Shown piece after piece: positions 40,495 through 50,137 of a stretch of DNA of 64,000 nt. Each line of letters starts with the position of its first letter. The stretch's first letter is position 1. Below the pieces are notes generated by a model that saw only the letters and a list, made by a program, of their open reading frames with translations, was not told the origin of the DNA and did no database searches. Origin of the DNA: Halothiobacillus sp. (GTDB lineage Bacteria; Pseudomonadota; Gammaproteobacteria; Halothiobacillales; Halothiobacillaceae); NCBI GenBank assembly GCA_023255735.1, contig JAGDVP010000010.1, forward strand, positions 1 through 64,000, read 5' to 3'. The position numbers and the translations under genes are program-made.

Positions 40495-41240
40495 TCCGGC
40501 AAAGAATCTGACATTAATTGTGCCCGCTTTTTACGCATGCGGATATTCAGCGATTCCACAATCAAAGAAAACCCCATGGCCGCATAGATATAGCCTTTGG
40601 ATACATGCTGGCCGAAAGCTTCGGCGATTAAAAACACCCCCACCAAAATCAAAAATGACAAGGCCAGCATTTTAATGGTGGGGTGATGCTCAACAAACTC
40701 ACTGATGGACTTGGCCGCCACCATCATCACCAACACCGCCACAATAATGGCCGCCACCATAATCTCGATGTGTTTAACCAAACCAATCGCGGTGATCACC
40801 GAATCGAGCGAGAACACAATATCGATGAGCGCGATCTGCATCACCACGGTCCAGAGCGCCACTTTTTTAAGGGCGGGGCCACTGCTTGTTTCAACCTGGC
40901 CGCCGGTTTCCATCGTATCGTGCATTTCGGTTACGGCTTTGTACACCAAGAACAAGCCACCCACGAGCAGAATTAAATCGCGCCCTGAAAAGGCCAGTGC
41001 CCCAATATGCAAGAAGGGTTCGGTGAGCCCCATGAGCCAAACCAGCGAAAACAAAAGCCCGATCCGCGTCACCATCGCCAACGCCAGCCCAAAAAATCGA
41101 CCCGCCGCCCGTTGGTGCTCGGGCAGCTTTGAAACCAAGATGGCGATGACAATAATATTATCAATGCCCAAAACAATTTCGAGCGCGGTTAAGGTGGCAA
41201 ATGCGATCCACGTTTCGGGTAAAAAGAGCAGCTCTAGCAT
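40491..41240 (-). CDS. TerC-family integral membrane protein
   Basis: A 249-aa membrane protein with about seven helices. The TerC signature T-A-L-E-I-V-L-G-I-D-N-I-I-V lies at 18-31 and its repeat-like partner A-L-I-D-I-V-F-S-L-D-S-V-I-T in the second half; the acidic residues are the likely metal-binding sites. Members of this family (YgdQ/YkoY/Alx) are linked to metal export during protein secretion, mainly manganese; the ion here is not known. Confidence 0.88.
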   Translation of the reverse strand: MLELLFLPETWIAFATLTALEIVLGIDNIIVIAILVSKLPEHQRAAGRFFGLALAMVTRIGLLFSLVWLMGLTEPFLHIGALAFSGRDLILLVGGLFLVYKAVTEMHDTMETGGQVETSSGPALKKVALWTVVMQIALIDIVFSLDSVITAIGLVKHIEIMVAAIIVAVLVMMVAAKSISEFVEHHPTIKMLALSFLILVGVFLIAEAFGQHVSKGYIYAAMGFSLIVESLNIRMRKKRAQLMSDSLPD

Positions 41241-41385
41241 GGCGAACCTGTTGTATTGCTAAGGATTTTGAAACAATGCGATTCGCAATTTAGCATTTTG
41301 CGCCCCGTTTAAGAAATTTAAGTTCTGCGTGTGGCCATTTGTTTATCTTAAGCGCGAGGGCATCCTGTTTTGCCAGATAGTTTCG

Positions 41386-41391
41386 TATACT
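41386..41391 (+). promoter_or_regulatory. Possible -10 element of the lipoprotein gene
   Basis: TATACT, five of six of the -10 consensus, 30 bases before the ATG at 41421. No convincing -35 is seen at the right distance, so this is tentative. Confidence 0.3.
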
Positions 41392-41420
41392 GAACCTGAG
41401 TTTTTTGTGGGAGAAAAATC

Positions 41421-41888
41421 ATGGGGCTGCGAATCCTCTTACCGAGCGTTTTATGTGGATTGAGTGTCGTGTTAACTGGCTGCGCCACCCCCATGTCGGG
41501 CGATGTGTACAGCAGAAGCAACGCCATGCAAATGCAAACCGTGCAGTACGGCACCATTGAACGCTTGCGTGGGGTGCAAATCGCCGGAAGCCAATCGCCC
41601 GTGGGCATGATTGGTGGTGCCGTGGTGGGCGGTTTGCTGGGCAGTGGTGTGGGCGGCGGGCTGGGGCGCGATTTGGCGACGGTCGGCGGGGCGATTGCCG
41701 GCGGGGTGGCAGGTTCTGCGATTGAAAATAATGTCACACAGCAAAATGGTGTCGAAATTGTGGTGCGCTTGGATAATGGCCGCACGGTATCGATTGTGCA
41801 GGCCGTGGGCGCGCAGATGTTTTCTTTAGGCCAGCGGGTGCAAGTGCTAACTGCGCCTGATGGCACAAGCCGGGTCACGGCGGGTTAA
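41421..41888 (+). CDS. Glycine-zipper outer-membrane lipoprotein (SlyB/PcpL-like)
   Basis: A 155-aa lipoprotein: signal peptide with lipobox L-T-G-C and acylated Cys21, then a glycine-zipper double-helix segment (~66-100, G-G-A-V-V-G-G-L-L-G-S-G-V-G-G-G-L-G and G-G-A-I-A-G-G-V-A-G) and a C-terminal beta domain with V-R-L-D-N-G-R. This is the SlyB/Rick_17kDa architecture. Family members stabilise the outer membrane under stress. GGGAG precedes the ATG. Confidence 0.88.
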   Translation: MGLRILLPSVLCGLSVVLTGCATPMSGDVYSRSNAMQMQTVQYGTIERLRGVQIAGSQSPVGMIGGAVVGGLLGSGVGGGLGRDLATVGGAIAGGVAGSAIENNVTQQNGVEIVVRLDNGRTVSIVQAVGAQMFSLGQRVQVLTAPDGTSRVTAG

Positions 41889-41927
41889 TGATGAGCACCG
41901 AAGGCTTTATTTACTTGAGGGTCTGTT

Positions 41928-42548
41928 GTGTTCGGGATTGATATTGCCGCGCTGTTGGCGCAATACGGTTTGTGGGTTTTAGCCATCGGCTGCCTGCTTG
42001 AAGGTGAAACCGTGTTGGTGCTTGCAGGCCTTGCCGCGCATCAAGGGTTGCTCGGTTTGCCGCAAGTGTTGATTGTGGCCATGGTTTTTGGTTGGCTGGG
42101 CGATCAGATTTTTTTCTGGCTTGGACGCTGGAAAGGCGATGCCATTTTGCAGCGCTTTCCCCGTTGGGCGAAGCAAAAGCCCCGATTGGATATTTGGATT
42201 CATAAATACCACGCGCCGGTCATTGTGATGGTGCGCTTCATGTATGGCCTGCGCATAGCCGGTCCCGTTTTGATTGGTCACAGCGGTTTGTGCCCTTGGA
42301 AATTTATGCTCTATAACGCGATTGGCGCCGTGATTTGGGCTGTTTTATTTGTGAGTTTAGGCTGGGTGTTTGGCCAGGCCGCAGAGCAGGTGCTGACCCA
42401 AATTGACGCGTGGGGACATTATGTTTTTTATGTGGGCGCCGTTGTGGTCTTGGTTTTGGGGGCGGGTATTTGGCTTTGGAATCGCAGGCGGGCGGCGCGT
42501 TTAGCGCGGGCGGCGCTGGCGGCACGCCAAGCGCAAGGTCTTGAGTAG
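41928..42548 (+). CDS. DedA-family membrane protein
   Basis: A 206-aa DedA/SNARE-associated family protein. Four or five hydrophobic segments; characteristic L-E-G-E-T-V-L-V-L-A-G, G-D-Q-I-F-F-W-L-G-R and the R-F-M-Y-G-L-R-I-A-G-P motif with the conserved arginines. Homologues act as undecaprenyl-phosphate or other lipid flippases and in proton-motive-force homeostasis. GTG start behind GAGG. Followed by gmk 11 bases on. Confidence 0.88.
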   Translation: MFGIDIAALLAQYGLWVLAIGCLLEGETVLVLAGLAAHQGLLGLPQVLIVAMVFGWLGDQIFFWLGRWKGDAILQRFPRWAKQKPRLDIWIHKYHAPVIVMVRFMYGLRIAGPVLIGHSGLCPWKFMLYNAIGAVIWAVLFVSLGWVFGQAAEQVLTQIDAWGHYVFYVGAVVVLVLGAGIWLWNRRRAARLARAALAARQAQGLE

Positions 42549-42562
42549 ATTTGAGGTAATTG

Positions 42563-43195
42563 ATGGTGATGTTGGGGCAGTTGTTTATTATTTCCGCGCC
42601 CTCGGGGGCAGGAAAAACCAGTTTAATTAAAGCATTGCGGGCACAAATGCCTGATTTGGGCTTATCTATCTCGCATACCACGCGCCCAATGCGACCCGGT
42701 GAGGTCGCAGGTCAGCATTATCACTTCGTTAGCGTAGCAGAATTTGAGGCGCTGATCGCGGCGCAGGCCTTTGTCGAATATGCCCAAGTCTTTGATCATT
42801 ATTACGGCACCTCACGCGCGGCGGTAGAGCAGGTCTTGGCGCAGGGGCGTGATTTAATTTTAGAAATTGATTGGCAAGGCGCCGCGCAGGTTCGCGCGCT
42901 GTTTCCCACGGTGCAAAGCATTTTTATTCTGCCGCCTAGTCTTGAAGCGCTGGCGGCGCGTTTGGCGGCGCGTGCGCAAGATGATCCCGCTGTCATTGCC
43001 CGCAGGCTTGCCGAAGCCAGCCGTGAAATGCAGGAATACCCCAATTACGATTACTTAATTATCAACGATGATTTTTCTCACGCACTCAGCCAGTTACGTT
43101 CCATTTTTGAAAGTGAGCGCTTGCGCACCCCAAGACAGGCGCAGATTGAGCGCGCGCGCTTAGAAAATTTGGCTATAGCCCCCAAAAAGCCGTAA
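42563..43195 (+). CDS. gmk: Guanylate kinase
   Basis: A 210-aa kinase converting GMP to GDP. P-loop S-A-P-S-G-A-G-K-T-S near 10-19, the GMP-binding S-H-T-T-R-P-M-R-P-G-E, and H-Y-x-F in Q-H-Y-H-F. The ATG at 42563 is taken because GAGG lies six bases before it; an in-frame TTG one codon earlier is possible. First of gmk-rpoZ-spoT, the standard proteobacterial cluster for guanine nucleotides and (p)ppGpp. Confidence 0.96.
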   Translation: MVMLGQLFIISAPSGAGKTSLIKALRAQMPDLGLSISHTTRPMRPGEVAGQHYHFVSVAEFEALIAAQAFVEYAQVFDHYYGTSRAAVEQVLAQGRDLILEIDWQGAAQVRALFPTVQSIFILPPSLEALAARLAARAQDDPAVIARRLAEASREMQEYPNYDYLIINDDFSHALSQLRSIFESERLRTPRQAQIERARLENLAIAPKKP

Positions 43196-43234
43196 ACTAA
43201 TTGGTCAGTTTCACTTATCCTGGGTAGAGTCATC

Positions 43235-43561
43235 ATGGCGCGTGTCACCGTAGAAGATTGTCTTGTAAAGATTCCGAACCGCTTTGAGCTGGTTTTAATG
43301 GCCGCCCGCCGCGCCCGCCAAATTGAACAGGGCGCCGAGCCGCTGGTGCCAATGGGCAAAGAAAAGCCCGTTGTGATCGCCTTGCGCGAAATTGGCGAGG
43401 GCAAAATTGATGCCGCCCGTATTGAAGAAATTCAGTCCAACATGGTGGTGTTGCGCTCGCAGATTTCTGAAGCCGAGATTCGGGCGGAGTTAGCACAGTT
43501 TGCCGACGATGACGAAGGCGGCAGTGTTCGCCGCCCAGCGACAACGAGCGACGAGGGCTAA
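43235..43561 (+). CDS. rpoZ: RNA polymerase omega subunit
   Basis: A 108-aa omega subunit (E. coli 91), assembling RNA polymerase and contributing to ppGpp site 1. N-terminal [25 protein letters not shown] and [10 protein letters not shown] are the family core; the acidic tail is longer than in E. coli. Its end contains the ribosome binding site for spoT. Confidence 0.96.
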   Translation: MARVTVEDCLVKIPNRFELVLMAARRARQIEQGAEPLVPMGKEKPVVIALREIGEGKIDAARIEEIQSNMVVLRSQISEAEIRAELAQFADDDEGGSVRRPATTSDEG

Positions 43562-43562
43562 A

Positions 43563-45779
43563 TTGCCCGAAGTTTCGGCTTTGCCTCCTTTGAGTGCCGC
43601 ACGGGCGGCAAGCCCTGCAAGCTTGGTCTTGGCTGCCGAGGCCGTCGGAGCTGAAAAATTCTTCGCGCCTTTGGCGATGGTGTTGGCACCTTATATTGAT
43701 TCAACAGGCATCTCGCATGTGCGGGATGCCTTTATTTTTGGTGCGAATGCCCACGTGGGGCAGTCGCGTCAAAGTGGCGAGCCGTACATCAGCCATCCGA
43801 TTGCGGTGGCAGAAATTTTGGCTGGCCTGCATATGGATGAGGCGACTTTGGTCGCGGCCATTTTGCATGATGTGATCGAAGACACTGCGGTGGTGCGCGA
43901 GGAAATTGTGCTGCGCTTCGGTGAAGAGGTGGCGCGCTTGGTCGATGGGGTTTCCAAGCTCACCCAAATCCGTTTCAAATCCAAAGCCGAGGCGCAGGCG
44001 GCCAATTTTCGCAAAATGATGATGGCGATGGTGGAAGACGTGCGTGTCATCCTCATCAAGTTGGCCGATCGGCTGCATAACATGCGTACGCTGGGGGTGA
44101 TGCGCCCCGATAAACGCCGCCGCATTGCGCGTGAAACCTTAGATATTTACACCCCAATTGCCAGCCGTTTGGGTTTGAATTCGCTGCGCCATGAGCTTGA
44201 GGATATGGGCTTTGCGGCCTTGTATCCCACGCGCTATCGGGTGCTGTCGGAGTCGGTGCGCAAAGCGCGGGGCAATCGCAAAGAGGTTGTTGCGGGCATT
44301 GAAGAGCGGTTTGTGCGTCGGTTTGGTGAAGAAGCCTTAAAGGCGCAAATTGATGCGCGTGAAAAACGCCCCTATTCCATTTACCGCAAAATGCTACAAA
44401 AACACTTAAGTTTCAAAGAAGTGTTTGATGTGTTTGCGGTGCGTATCGTGGTGCAAAATGTGGATGAGTGCTACCGCGCACTCGGCATTGTGCACAACTT
44501 ATACAAGCCCTTGCCGGGGCGGTTCAAAGATTACATTGCCATCCCTAAGGCCAACGGTTATCAATCGTTGCATACCATTTTATTCGGCCCCCACGGCATT
44601 CCGCTGGAGGTGCAAATTCGCACCAACGAGATGCACCAATTTGCCGAAAGTGGCATTGCGGCGCATTGGTTATACAAATCGAGCGGTGACCAAGGTACCG
44701 TGACCCAAGCACGCGCGCGTGAATGGCTGCGCGATTTACTCGAAATTCAGCAAAAAGCGGGCAATCCACAGGAGTTTTTGGAATCGGTTAAGGTCGATCT
44801 TTTTCCTGATGAGGTGTATGTGTTCACCCCCATGGGCGAGATTATCGAGCTGCCGCGCCGCGCGACGGTGGTGGATTTTGCCTATGCAATTCATACCGAT
44901 GTAGGCAATCGGTGTGTCGCCTGCAAAATTGATCGCCGCTTTGCGCCCCTCTCTGCCCCGCTAGAAAACGGCCAAACCATTGAGATTATTACAGCGGCCG
45001 GCGCTGAGCCCAACCCCAATTGGCTCTCGTTTGTGGTTACAGCCAAGGCGCGCGCCAACATTCGAAATTACCTTAAAAATCTGCAGGATACCGAGGCCAT
45101 TAAATTAGGGCATCGCCTGCTGGTGAAAGCATTAAATGCCGAACAGGTTGAGCTTGAGGCGGTGCGGCCTGAACGCATGGCGCAGTTGCTGGCTGAGTAT
45201 CATTTTGATGGCTTACAAGATTTACTCCATGAAATTGGCTTGGGTAACCGGATGGCGCCCTTGGTCGCGCGGTTGCTTGTGATGGAAGAGGGTGATGGGG
45301 TTGCCGCCGAGGGCGGTTTACCCGGCATGGGCGCGACCCAGCCGCCCATAATTATTAGCGGCACCGAAGGGTTAGTGGTCGATTTTGCGAAATGCTGCCA
45401 TCCGATTCCGGGTGATGCGGTGGTGGGGTTTTTGAGCACCGGCCGCGGCATCGTGGTGCACCGCTGTGATTGCAGTAATGCGGTCGATGCGGGCATCCAC
45501 CCAGAGCGTTGGCTGGCGGTGAATTGGGCGAGCCCACCGACCGGGGAATATCAAGCACTGATTATTGTGCATGCTAAAAATGTGCGGGGTGGTTTGGCGC
45601 GGATTGCCGGCTCCGTGGCCGAAACCGGGGCGGATATTGACGATGTGCGCTTCGATGATCGGGATATCAACCTCACCATTATCACGATTGCTTTGCGCGT
45701 GATTGATCGGGTGCATTTAGCGCGCGTGATGCGACGAATTAAGCAAGTGCCGGATGTGGTTAAGGTAACTCGTCCTTAG
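43563..45779 (+). CDS. spoT: Bifunctional (p)ppGpp synthetase/hydrolase SpoT
   Basis: A 738-aa RelA/SpoT protein. HD hydrolase domain (H-D-V-I-E-D-T near 97-103, intact), synthetase domain (R-F-K-D-Y-I-A-I-P-K-A-N-G-Y-Q-S-L-H-T), TGS domain (V-Y-V-F-T-P-M-G-E-I), helical region, zinc-finger-like C-C-H-P-I-P-G-D and C-terminal ACT domain. Both catalytic sites look complete. The TTG at 43563 is preferred: GAGGG in the end of rpoZ lies five bases before it. A TTG at 43500 would overlap rpoZ by 62 bases and add 21 residues. Confidence 0.93.
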   Translation: MPEVSALPPLSAARAASPASLVLAAEAVGAEKFFAPLAMVLAPYIDSTGISHVRDAFIFGANAHVGQSRQSGEPYISHPIAVAEILAGLHMDEATLVAAILHDVIEDTAVVREEIVLRFGEEVARLVDGVSKLTQIRFKSKAEAQAANFRKMMMAMVEDVRVILIKLADRLHNMRTLGVMRPDKRRRIARETLDIYTPIASRLGLNSLRHELEDMGFAALYPTRYRVLSESVRKARGNRKEVVAGIEERFVRRFGEEALKAQIDAREKRPYSIYRKMLQKHLSFKEVFDVFAVRIVVQNVDECYRALGIVHNLYKPLPGRFKDYIAIPKANGYQSLHTILFGPHGIPLEVQIRTNEMHQFAESGIAAHWLYKSSGDQGTVTQARAREWLRDLLEIQQKAGNPQEFLESVKVDLFPDEVYVFTPMGEIIELPRRATVVDFAYAIHTDVGNRCVACKIDRRFAPLSAPLENGQTIEIITAAGAEPNPNWLSFVVTAKARANIRNYLKNLQDTEAIKLGHRLLVKALNAEQVELEAVRPERMAQLLAEYHFDGLQDLLHEIGLGNRMAPLVARLLVMEEGDGVAAEGGLPGMGATQPPIIISGTEGLVVDFAKCCHPIPGDAVVGFLSTGRGIVVHRCDCSNAVDAGIHPERWLAVNWASPPTGEYQALIIVHAKNVRGGLARIAGSVAETGADIDDVRFDDRDINLTIITIALRVIDRVHLARVMRRIKQVPDVVKVTRP

Positions 45780-45820
45780 CTAATTTTTTATGATTAAATT
45801 TTATTTTATGAGGCCCGTGT

Positions 45821-46207
45821 ATGGCAAACAAAACCATTATTCACACCGAGCAAGCCCCCCGAGCAATTGGAACCTACTCCCAAGCGGTACGGGTAGATAA
45901 AACCGTGTATTTATCGGGGCAAATTGCGCTGGATCCGCACACGATGAACATGGTGAATGACACCATCGAGCAAGAAATTCGCCAAGTGTTAACGAACTTA
46001 TCGGCTGTTTGCGAAGCGGCCGGCGGGTCGTTGGCTGAGGTTGTAAAACTGCAGGTGTATTTAACCGACTTGGCGCATTTTGCCAGTGTTAACAGCCTGA
46101 TGGCTGAGTTTATCCAAGCGCCTTACCCCGCCCGCGCGGCCATAGGAGTGGCGCAGCTACCCCGGGGGGCGCGGGTTGAAATGGATGGGGTTTTGGTGCT
46201 CAATTAA
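45821..46207 (+). CDS. ridA: RidA-family enamine/imine deaminase
   Basis: A 128-aa YjgF/YER057c/UK114 protein that hydrolyses reactive 2-aminoacrylate-type enamines. Family motifs [30 protein letters not shown] and [14 protein letters not shown] with the substrate-binding Arg. Downstream of spoT as in E. coli relatives; last gene of the run. Confidence 0.93.
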   Translation: MANKTIIHTEQAPRAIGTYSQAVRVDKTVYLSGQIALDPHTMNMVNDTIEQEIRQVLTNLSAVCEAAGGSLAEVVKLQVYLTDLAHFASVNSLMAEFIQAPYPARAAIGVAQLPRGARVEMDGVLVLN

Positions 46208-46245
46208 TGCGGCTGCTTTAGGCGCGGCTTTTGTTGTTCAGCTGC

Positions 46246-47271
46246 TCAATCATTTTGCGGCGTGCATTGATCGTACCAATCCTGCGCGTACTCGGGCAGG
46301 GCGCGGCACAAATGGTAAAACTGTGCTTGATCCAGCAGCCCGCGCCGATTAAGGGCGCAAGCGATTGAAAAATATCGGGCTTCTTCTCGGCGGATATTGA
46401 GCTCGGGTGGTGGGTTGGTGATGAGCGCGATGGTGCTGGGTGACAGAGACCAAGCCTCGGCAATGCGGGCGCTATAGGCGGGCACGAGTGCCCTAAATGC
46501 GGCCAGATAGGCGGCGCTTAAGCTGGCGCCAGTTAAGGGCTTTTGACGAATCAATGCAATTAGCCCGGTGTGTTCAATCAGCAACGAGAGGTAAAGCTCG
46601 AAGCCTACATTGGCATCCATGTTGACATCCGCTGGGCTTTGATGTTTCAGCCCTTGGCGCAGCGCATTGGCCGCCCGCAGGCTGATCGGCCAAATATCGT
46701 GAATCAGCAGCGGGTGGACGCCCTCAATGGCATTGAGCTGGGCTATGGGGCTGAACATGGCGGCTGAAACCACCTCACGCATCCCCGCAAAGCCAAGCAA
46801 CATGACGGCCTGTTCAAGCGAGGTGATGTTTTCACGCCGCACCCGCATGGCCGGGCTGTTAATTAGGCGCAGCACCTGGGTTGAAATAATCGGATCCGAT
46901 TCAATCAATTCGGTCAGGCTGCGTATGGGGGTGTCGATATTATTCAGCGCGGTCATCAACTTGGGCAGCACGCTGGGTAGGCGCGGCACCAGCTGGGTGA
47001 GCTGGGTGGGGGTTTGACTGAGATCTTCCCTGCGCGCACGAAGCCAGCGCGCTTCGGGTTCGCTTAAGTGTTCGCTCGTGGCCGAGGGAACGGACGGCGC
47101 ATTCAACAATTGTTGATAGAACGTGAGACTCACCTCGGCGGCATTGGGAAAGTGGGGTTCTTCTGGGGGGGCTTTGCTTAGATTTTTTGCGGCGGCACTC
47201 GGCGGTTGTTTTGGCCGCACGGTGGGTTTGGCGGGTTCTTTTGCGAAAAGCGTTGTAAGCCATTGCCACAT
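46246..47271 (-). CDS. HDOD-domain protein
   Basis: A 341-aa signalling protein with a low-complexity N-terminus (~10-45, Lys/Pro/Ala) and a single HDOD domain (~85-290) recognisable by L-P-K-L-M-T-A-L-N-N, S-D-P-I-I-S-T-Q-V-L-R-L-I-N-S-P and V-M-L-L-G-F-A-G-M-R-E-V-V. HDOD domains are catalytically dead HD relatives used in c-di-GMP and chemotaxis-type networks. It lies 15 bases after a BolA gene and near a GGDEF-EAL gene. Confidence 0.82.
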   Translation of the reverse strand: MWQWLTTLFAKEPAKPTVRPKQPPSAAAKNLSKAPPEEPHFPNAAEVSLTFYQQLLNAPSVPSATSEHLSEPEARWLRARREDLSQTPTQLTQLVPRLPSVLPKLMTALNNIDTPIRSLTELIESDPIISTQVLRLINSPAMRVRRENITSLEQAVMLLGFAGMREVVSAAMFSPIAQLNAIEGVHPLLIHDIWPISLRAANALRQGLKHQSPADVNMDANVGFELYLSLLIEHTGLIALIRQKPLTGASLSAAYLAAFRALVPAYSARIAEAWSLSPSTIALITNPPPELNIRREEARYFSIACALNRRGLLDQAQFYHLCRALPEYAQDWYDQCTPQND

Positions 47272-47286
47272 AACTGATTGCGCTCG

Positions 47287-47592
47287 TTAGTGATTGCTGC
47301 CGGCACAATCGGGCGAGGCGGGCGCCGAACCTTTTTGCGCCCACTCAGCCGGTGTAAACGTGTGCAGTGATAAGGCGTGCATTCCGGCATCGCGCTCGGC
47401 TTGCAATAGGCTTTGCACGTGACGATGCCGCGCAAGTAAGCCCAATTCGGCAAATGCTTCGCTCACAATCACCAGGCGGTAATGGGTTTCTTCTCGCGTG
47501 CCGGCATGCAGGTGCGATTCGTTATCAATTTCAAGATGGGTGGGAGCCAGTTCAGATTGAAGTTGGCTGCGAATACGGTCGGCTCGGTTCAT
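47287..47592 (-). CDS. BolA-family protein
   Basis: A 101-aa BolA protein: R-I-R-S-Q-L-Q-S-E-L-A-P-T-H-L-E-I-D-N-E-S at the N-terminus, then G-T-R-E-E-T-H-Y-R-L-V-I-V-S-E-A-F and the helix H-R-H-V-Q-S-L-L with A-L-S-L-H-T-F-T-P-A-E-W. BolA proteins pair with monothiol glutaredoxins in iron-sulfur trafficking and can bind DNA. Whether this is BolA or IbaG type is not certain; the T-H-Y-R-L-V-I-V-S motif is BolA-like. Confidence 0.88.
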   Translation of the reverse strand: MNRADRIRSQLQSELAPTHLEIDNESHLHAGTREETHYRLVIVSEAFAELGLLARHRHVQSLLQAERDAGMHALSLHTFTPAEWAQKGSAPASPDCAGSNH

Positions 47593-47625
47593 GGTATGTT
47601 TGCTCTGATTAATTAACTTGATGAA

Positions 47626-50007
47626 TCATAACAAGCCGACGCCCAACATGGGGTAAATTTCTGCGGGTAAGCCGGGGCGACCAATCAAATACCCTTGAAA
47701 AGAATCGCAGCCGAGGGCTTCGAGCAAATCGCGTTCGGCCGTAGTTTCAACCCCTTCGGCCACCACCTCTAGGCGTAACGCATGCCCCATGGCGATGATC
47801 GCTTTAACGATTTCAAGGTCTTTGGGGTCATCGAGAATATCCCGCACAAAGCTTTGATCGATTTTTAGGCGATCAAAAGAGAATTGGGTGAGATAACTTA
47901 ATGAAGAATAGCCCGTGCCAAAATCATCCAGTGCTAACTGCACGCCTAATGCTTTGAGTTCAGCCAAGGTGTTGGCGGCGGTGTGGGGGTCATTGACGAG
48001 CGCGGATTCGGTGAGCTCAAGCTCAAGCAAAGCGGGCGGAATGCCCGATTGCGCTAAAGCCGCGCGCACGCGATCCACAAAACACGGGGCGTGTAATTGG
48101 ATGCTGGAGACATTCACCGCCACGGTAATGCGCTCACCCAGCGGCACCCGCCAACGGGCAATTTGCAGGCAAGATTCTAAAAGCACCCAGCCGCCAATGT
48201 CGATAATGAGCCCCGATTGCTCAAGCAAAGGGATAAATCGATCGGGGCCGGCGGCAAGATCGGGCGTGGTGTGGCGCCAGCGTAATAAAGCCTCAACCCC
48301 CGTGATGGCAAGGCTGTTGGCATTTTGCTGGACTTGGTACACGAGATAAAAGCGGTTATCGGCTTGGCCTTGGCGCAGCGCCGTGAGCAGCAGCGCGCGC
48401 CAGTTTTGTTCGGCGGCAATCTGCGGCGAGAAGATGGCATGGCCATTGCGCCCCTGCGCTTTGGCGGCGTACATGGCGGAATCGGCTAAATGCAATAATT
48501 CGTGCATGCTGCGGCCATGATCGGGCCAAACCGCCATGCCGGTGCTGGCGGTGGTGAGTACCGTGAGATGATCCATGTGGAAGGGGTTGGCCACTAGGGC
48601 TTTAACCCGAGCGCCTAAGGCATCGAGTGCCGCCGGGGTGCCATCGGTGGGGAGTAGCAGCGCGAACTCATCGCCGCCCAATCGGGCAATTAAAATGCGC
48701 TCAACCGTGCATTCATCGTGCAGGCGCTTTGCGATTTGCTTTAGGAGCTGATCTCCGCGCGGATGGCCGTAGCTGTCGTTAATGGAGCGAAAATAATCCA
48801 AATCAAACTCAATGAGGGCGAGTTTTTGATTGTGTTCTTGCGCGAGCTCATCCATCCAGAGCTGGGCTTGAATTTGGAAAAATTGGCGATTGAGCAGGCC
48901 GGTTAATTCATCTTGACTGGCCAAGGTTTCGTAGCGTTTTTGGGCTAGTTCCCGCTCGGTTACATCACGGCCAATAATAATTAATAGCTTGCGCTCGCCT
49001 TGCTCGGTGAATGACGGCAGTTTGATGGTATCGAACACGCGGTGCCCGCCCGCCGGCTCAGGGAGTTTTTCAAGCGTGCGGGTAAGTTTTTGTGAGGCCC
49101 AAGCCTGTTGATCGGTGTCGATACAGGTGGTAAGCCCTTGTGTGTAAATTGGCAGAGTTAATTCGGCTAATTGCGCATCGGTTTTACCCCACCACGGTTT
49201 GTTTTGCAGATGTAAGAGATCCAGCGCGGCTTGGTTGGCCAATAGCCAGCGCCCCGCGCCATCTTTAATCACAATAAAATCGGGTGTGGCATCAATGAGC
49301 TGCCGCATTAATTGCTCGTTGTCACCTAAGGCGTGTTCGAGGGCTTTAATGTGTGAAATTTCATGCGCCAAAATAAATTCGTGCAACGCCGAGGCTGGCG
49401 GCGCTTGGATCAGCATGCGATGAAAAATTCGCGTATGGCCCTGATTATCGATAACAGCGTGTTCGTCAAAGCTATTTGAGCCGTCAAAGTGGGCGATATT
49501 TTGGGTGAGCTGTTGTATCAGTGCGGGGTCAGCGAGTTCACGCGCGGCCTGATTCAAAAACGCAATGGCTTGAGATTCATCGCGACCAATCACGAAATCG
49601 GGTAAGCGATCAAGCCAGCCCATCGCATCGGGTGACACGCCGGGATAGGCGGAAATATGCAACAAGCGCACCGACGATTTTGTATCGGGTGTCACGGGGG
49701 CTTGCGGGATGAGCGCGGCTAGGTGTTGGCCATCAAGCCAGCACGCACGCCAAATCCACCCTTGCAGGCTTTCTGAGGGACCCGCGCGGCCGGTGTTTTC
49801 CTGCCAGCGTGCATCACCTGCGAGCATGCCTAGGATTAAATCGAGTCGATGAGGCTCGCCTTGGGCGAACGGGGCGGCAAGCGGCGTGTTTGGCAGCGCA
49901 AGAGGCTGCCAATCGCAGATTCGATTGGCCGCATCCAGTCGTACCCACAACCAAACCTCGCTGTAGGCGTGCGGCGGGCTATCGGCCATGACGTCGAGGC
50001 TCAGCAT
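47626..50007 (-). CDS. PAS-GGDEF-EAL cyclic-di-GMP enzyme
   Basis: About 793 aa. N-terminal unclassified region (~1-230), a PAS domain (~240-360, D-A-T-P-D-F-I-V-I-K-D and A-L-D-L-L), a GGDEF domain with intact L-G-G-D-E-F and an EAL domain with G-V-E-A-L-L-R-W, L-E-L-T-E-S, D-D-F-G-T-G-Y-S-S and D-Q-S-F-V. Both catalytic signatures are present, so it may both make and break c-di-GMP. The exact start is unsure: TTG at 50100, ATG at 50007 or ATG at 49989 are in frame; none has a strong ribosome site. Confidence 0.88.
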   Translation of the reverse strand: MLSLDVMADSPPHAYSEVWLWVRLDAANRICDWQPLALPNTPLAAPFAQGEPHRLDLILGMLAGDARWQENTGRAGPSESLQGWIWRACWLDGQHLAALIPQAPVTPDTKSSVRLLHISAYPGVSPDAMGWLDRLPDFVIGRDESQAIAFLNQAARELADPALIQQLTQNIAHFDGSNSFDEHAVIDNQGHTRIFHRMLIQAPPASALHEFILAHEISHIKALEHALGDNEQLMRQLIDATPDFIVIKDGAGRWLLANQAALDLLHLQNKPWWGKTDAQLAELTLPIYTQGLTTCIDTDQQAWASQKLTRTLEKLPEPAGGHRVFDTIKLPSFTEQGERKLLIIIGRDVTERELAQKRYETLASQDELTGLLNRQFFQIQAQLWMDELAQEHNQKLALIEFDLDYFRSINDSYGHPRGDQLLKQIAKRLHDECTVERILIARLGGDEFALLLPTDGTPAALDALGARVKALVANPFHMDHLTVLTTASTGMAVWPDHGRSMHELLHLADSAMYAAKAQGRNGHAIFSPQIAAEQNWRALLLTALRQGQADNRFYLVYQVQQNANSLAITGVEALLRWRHTTPDLAAGPDRFIPLLEQSGLIIDIGGWVLLESCLQIARWRVPLGERITVAVNVSSIQLHAPCFVDRVRAALAQSGIPPALLELELTESALVNDPHTAANTLAELKALGVQLALDDFGTGYSSLSYLTQFSFDRLKIDQSFVRDILDDPKDLEIVKAIIAMGHALRLEVVAEGVETTAERDLLEALGCDSFQGYLIGRPGLPAEIYPMLGVGLL

Positions 50008-50137
50008 GGGTGGGGCGCCGCAGGGGGTGTGGGTAGGTAAGACAAAATGCGTGAAAATCCTTTTTTGCGGGCTGTTGTAATAATCATTCTCATGTAGCAA
50101 AGCATAGCCAATTAAACCGCCGGGGTATATTGCAATT

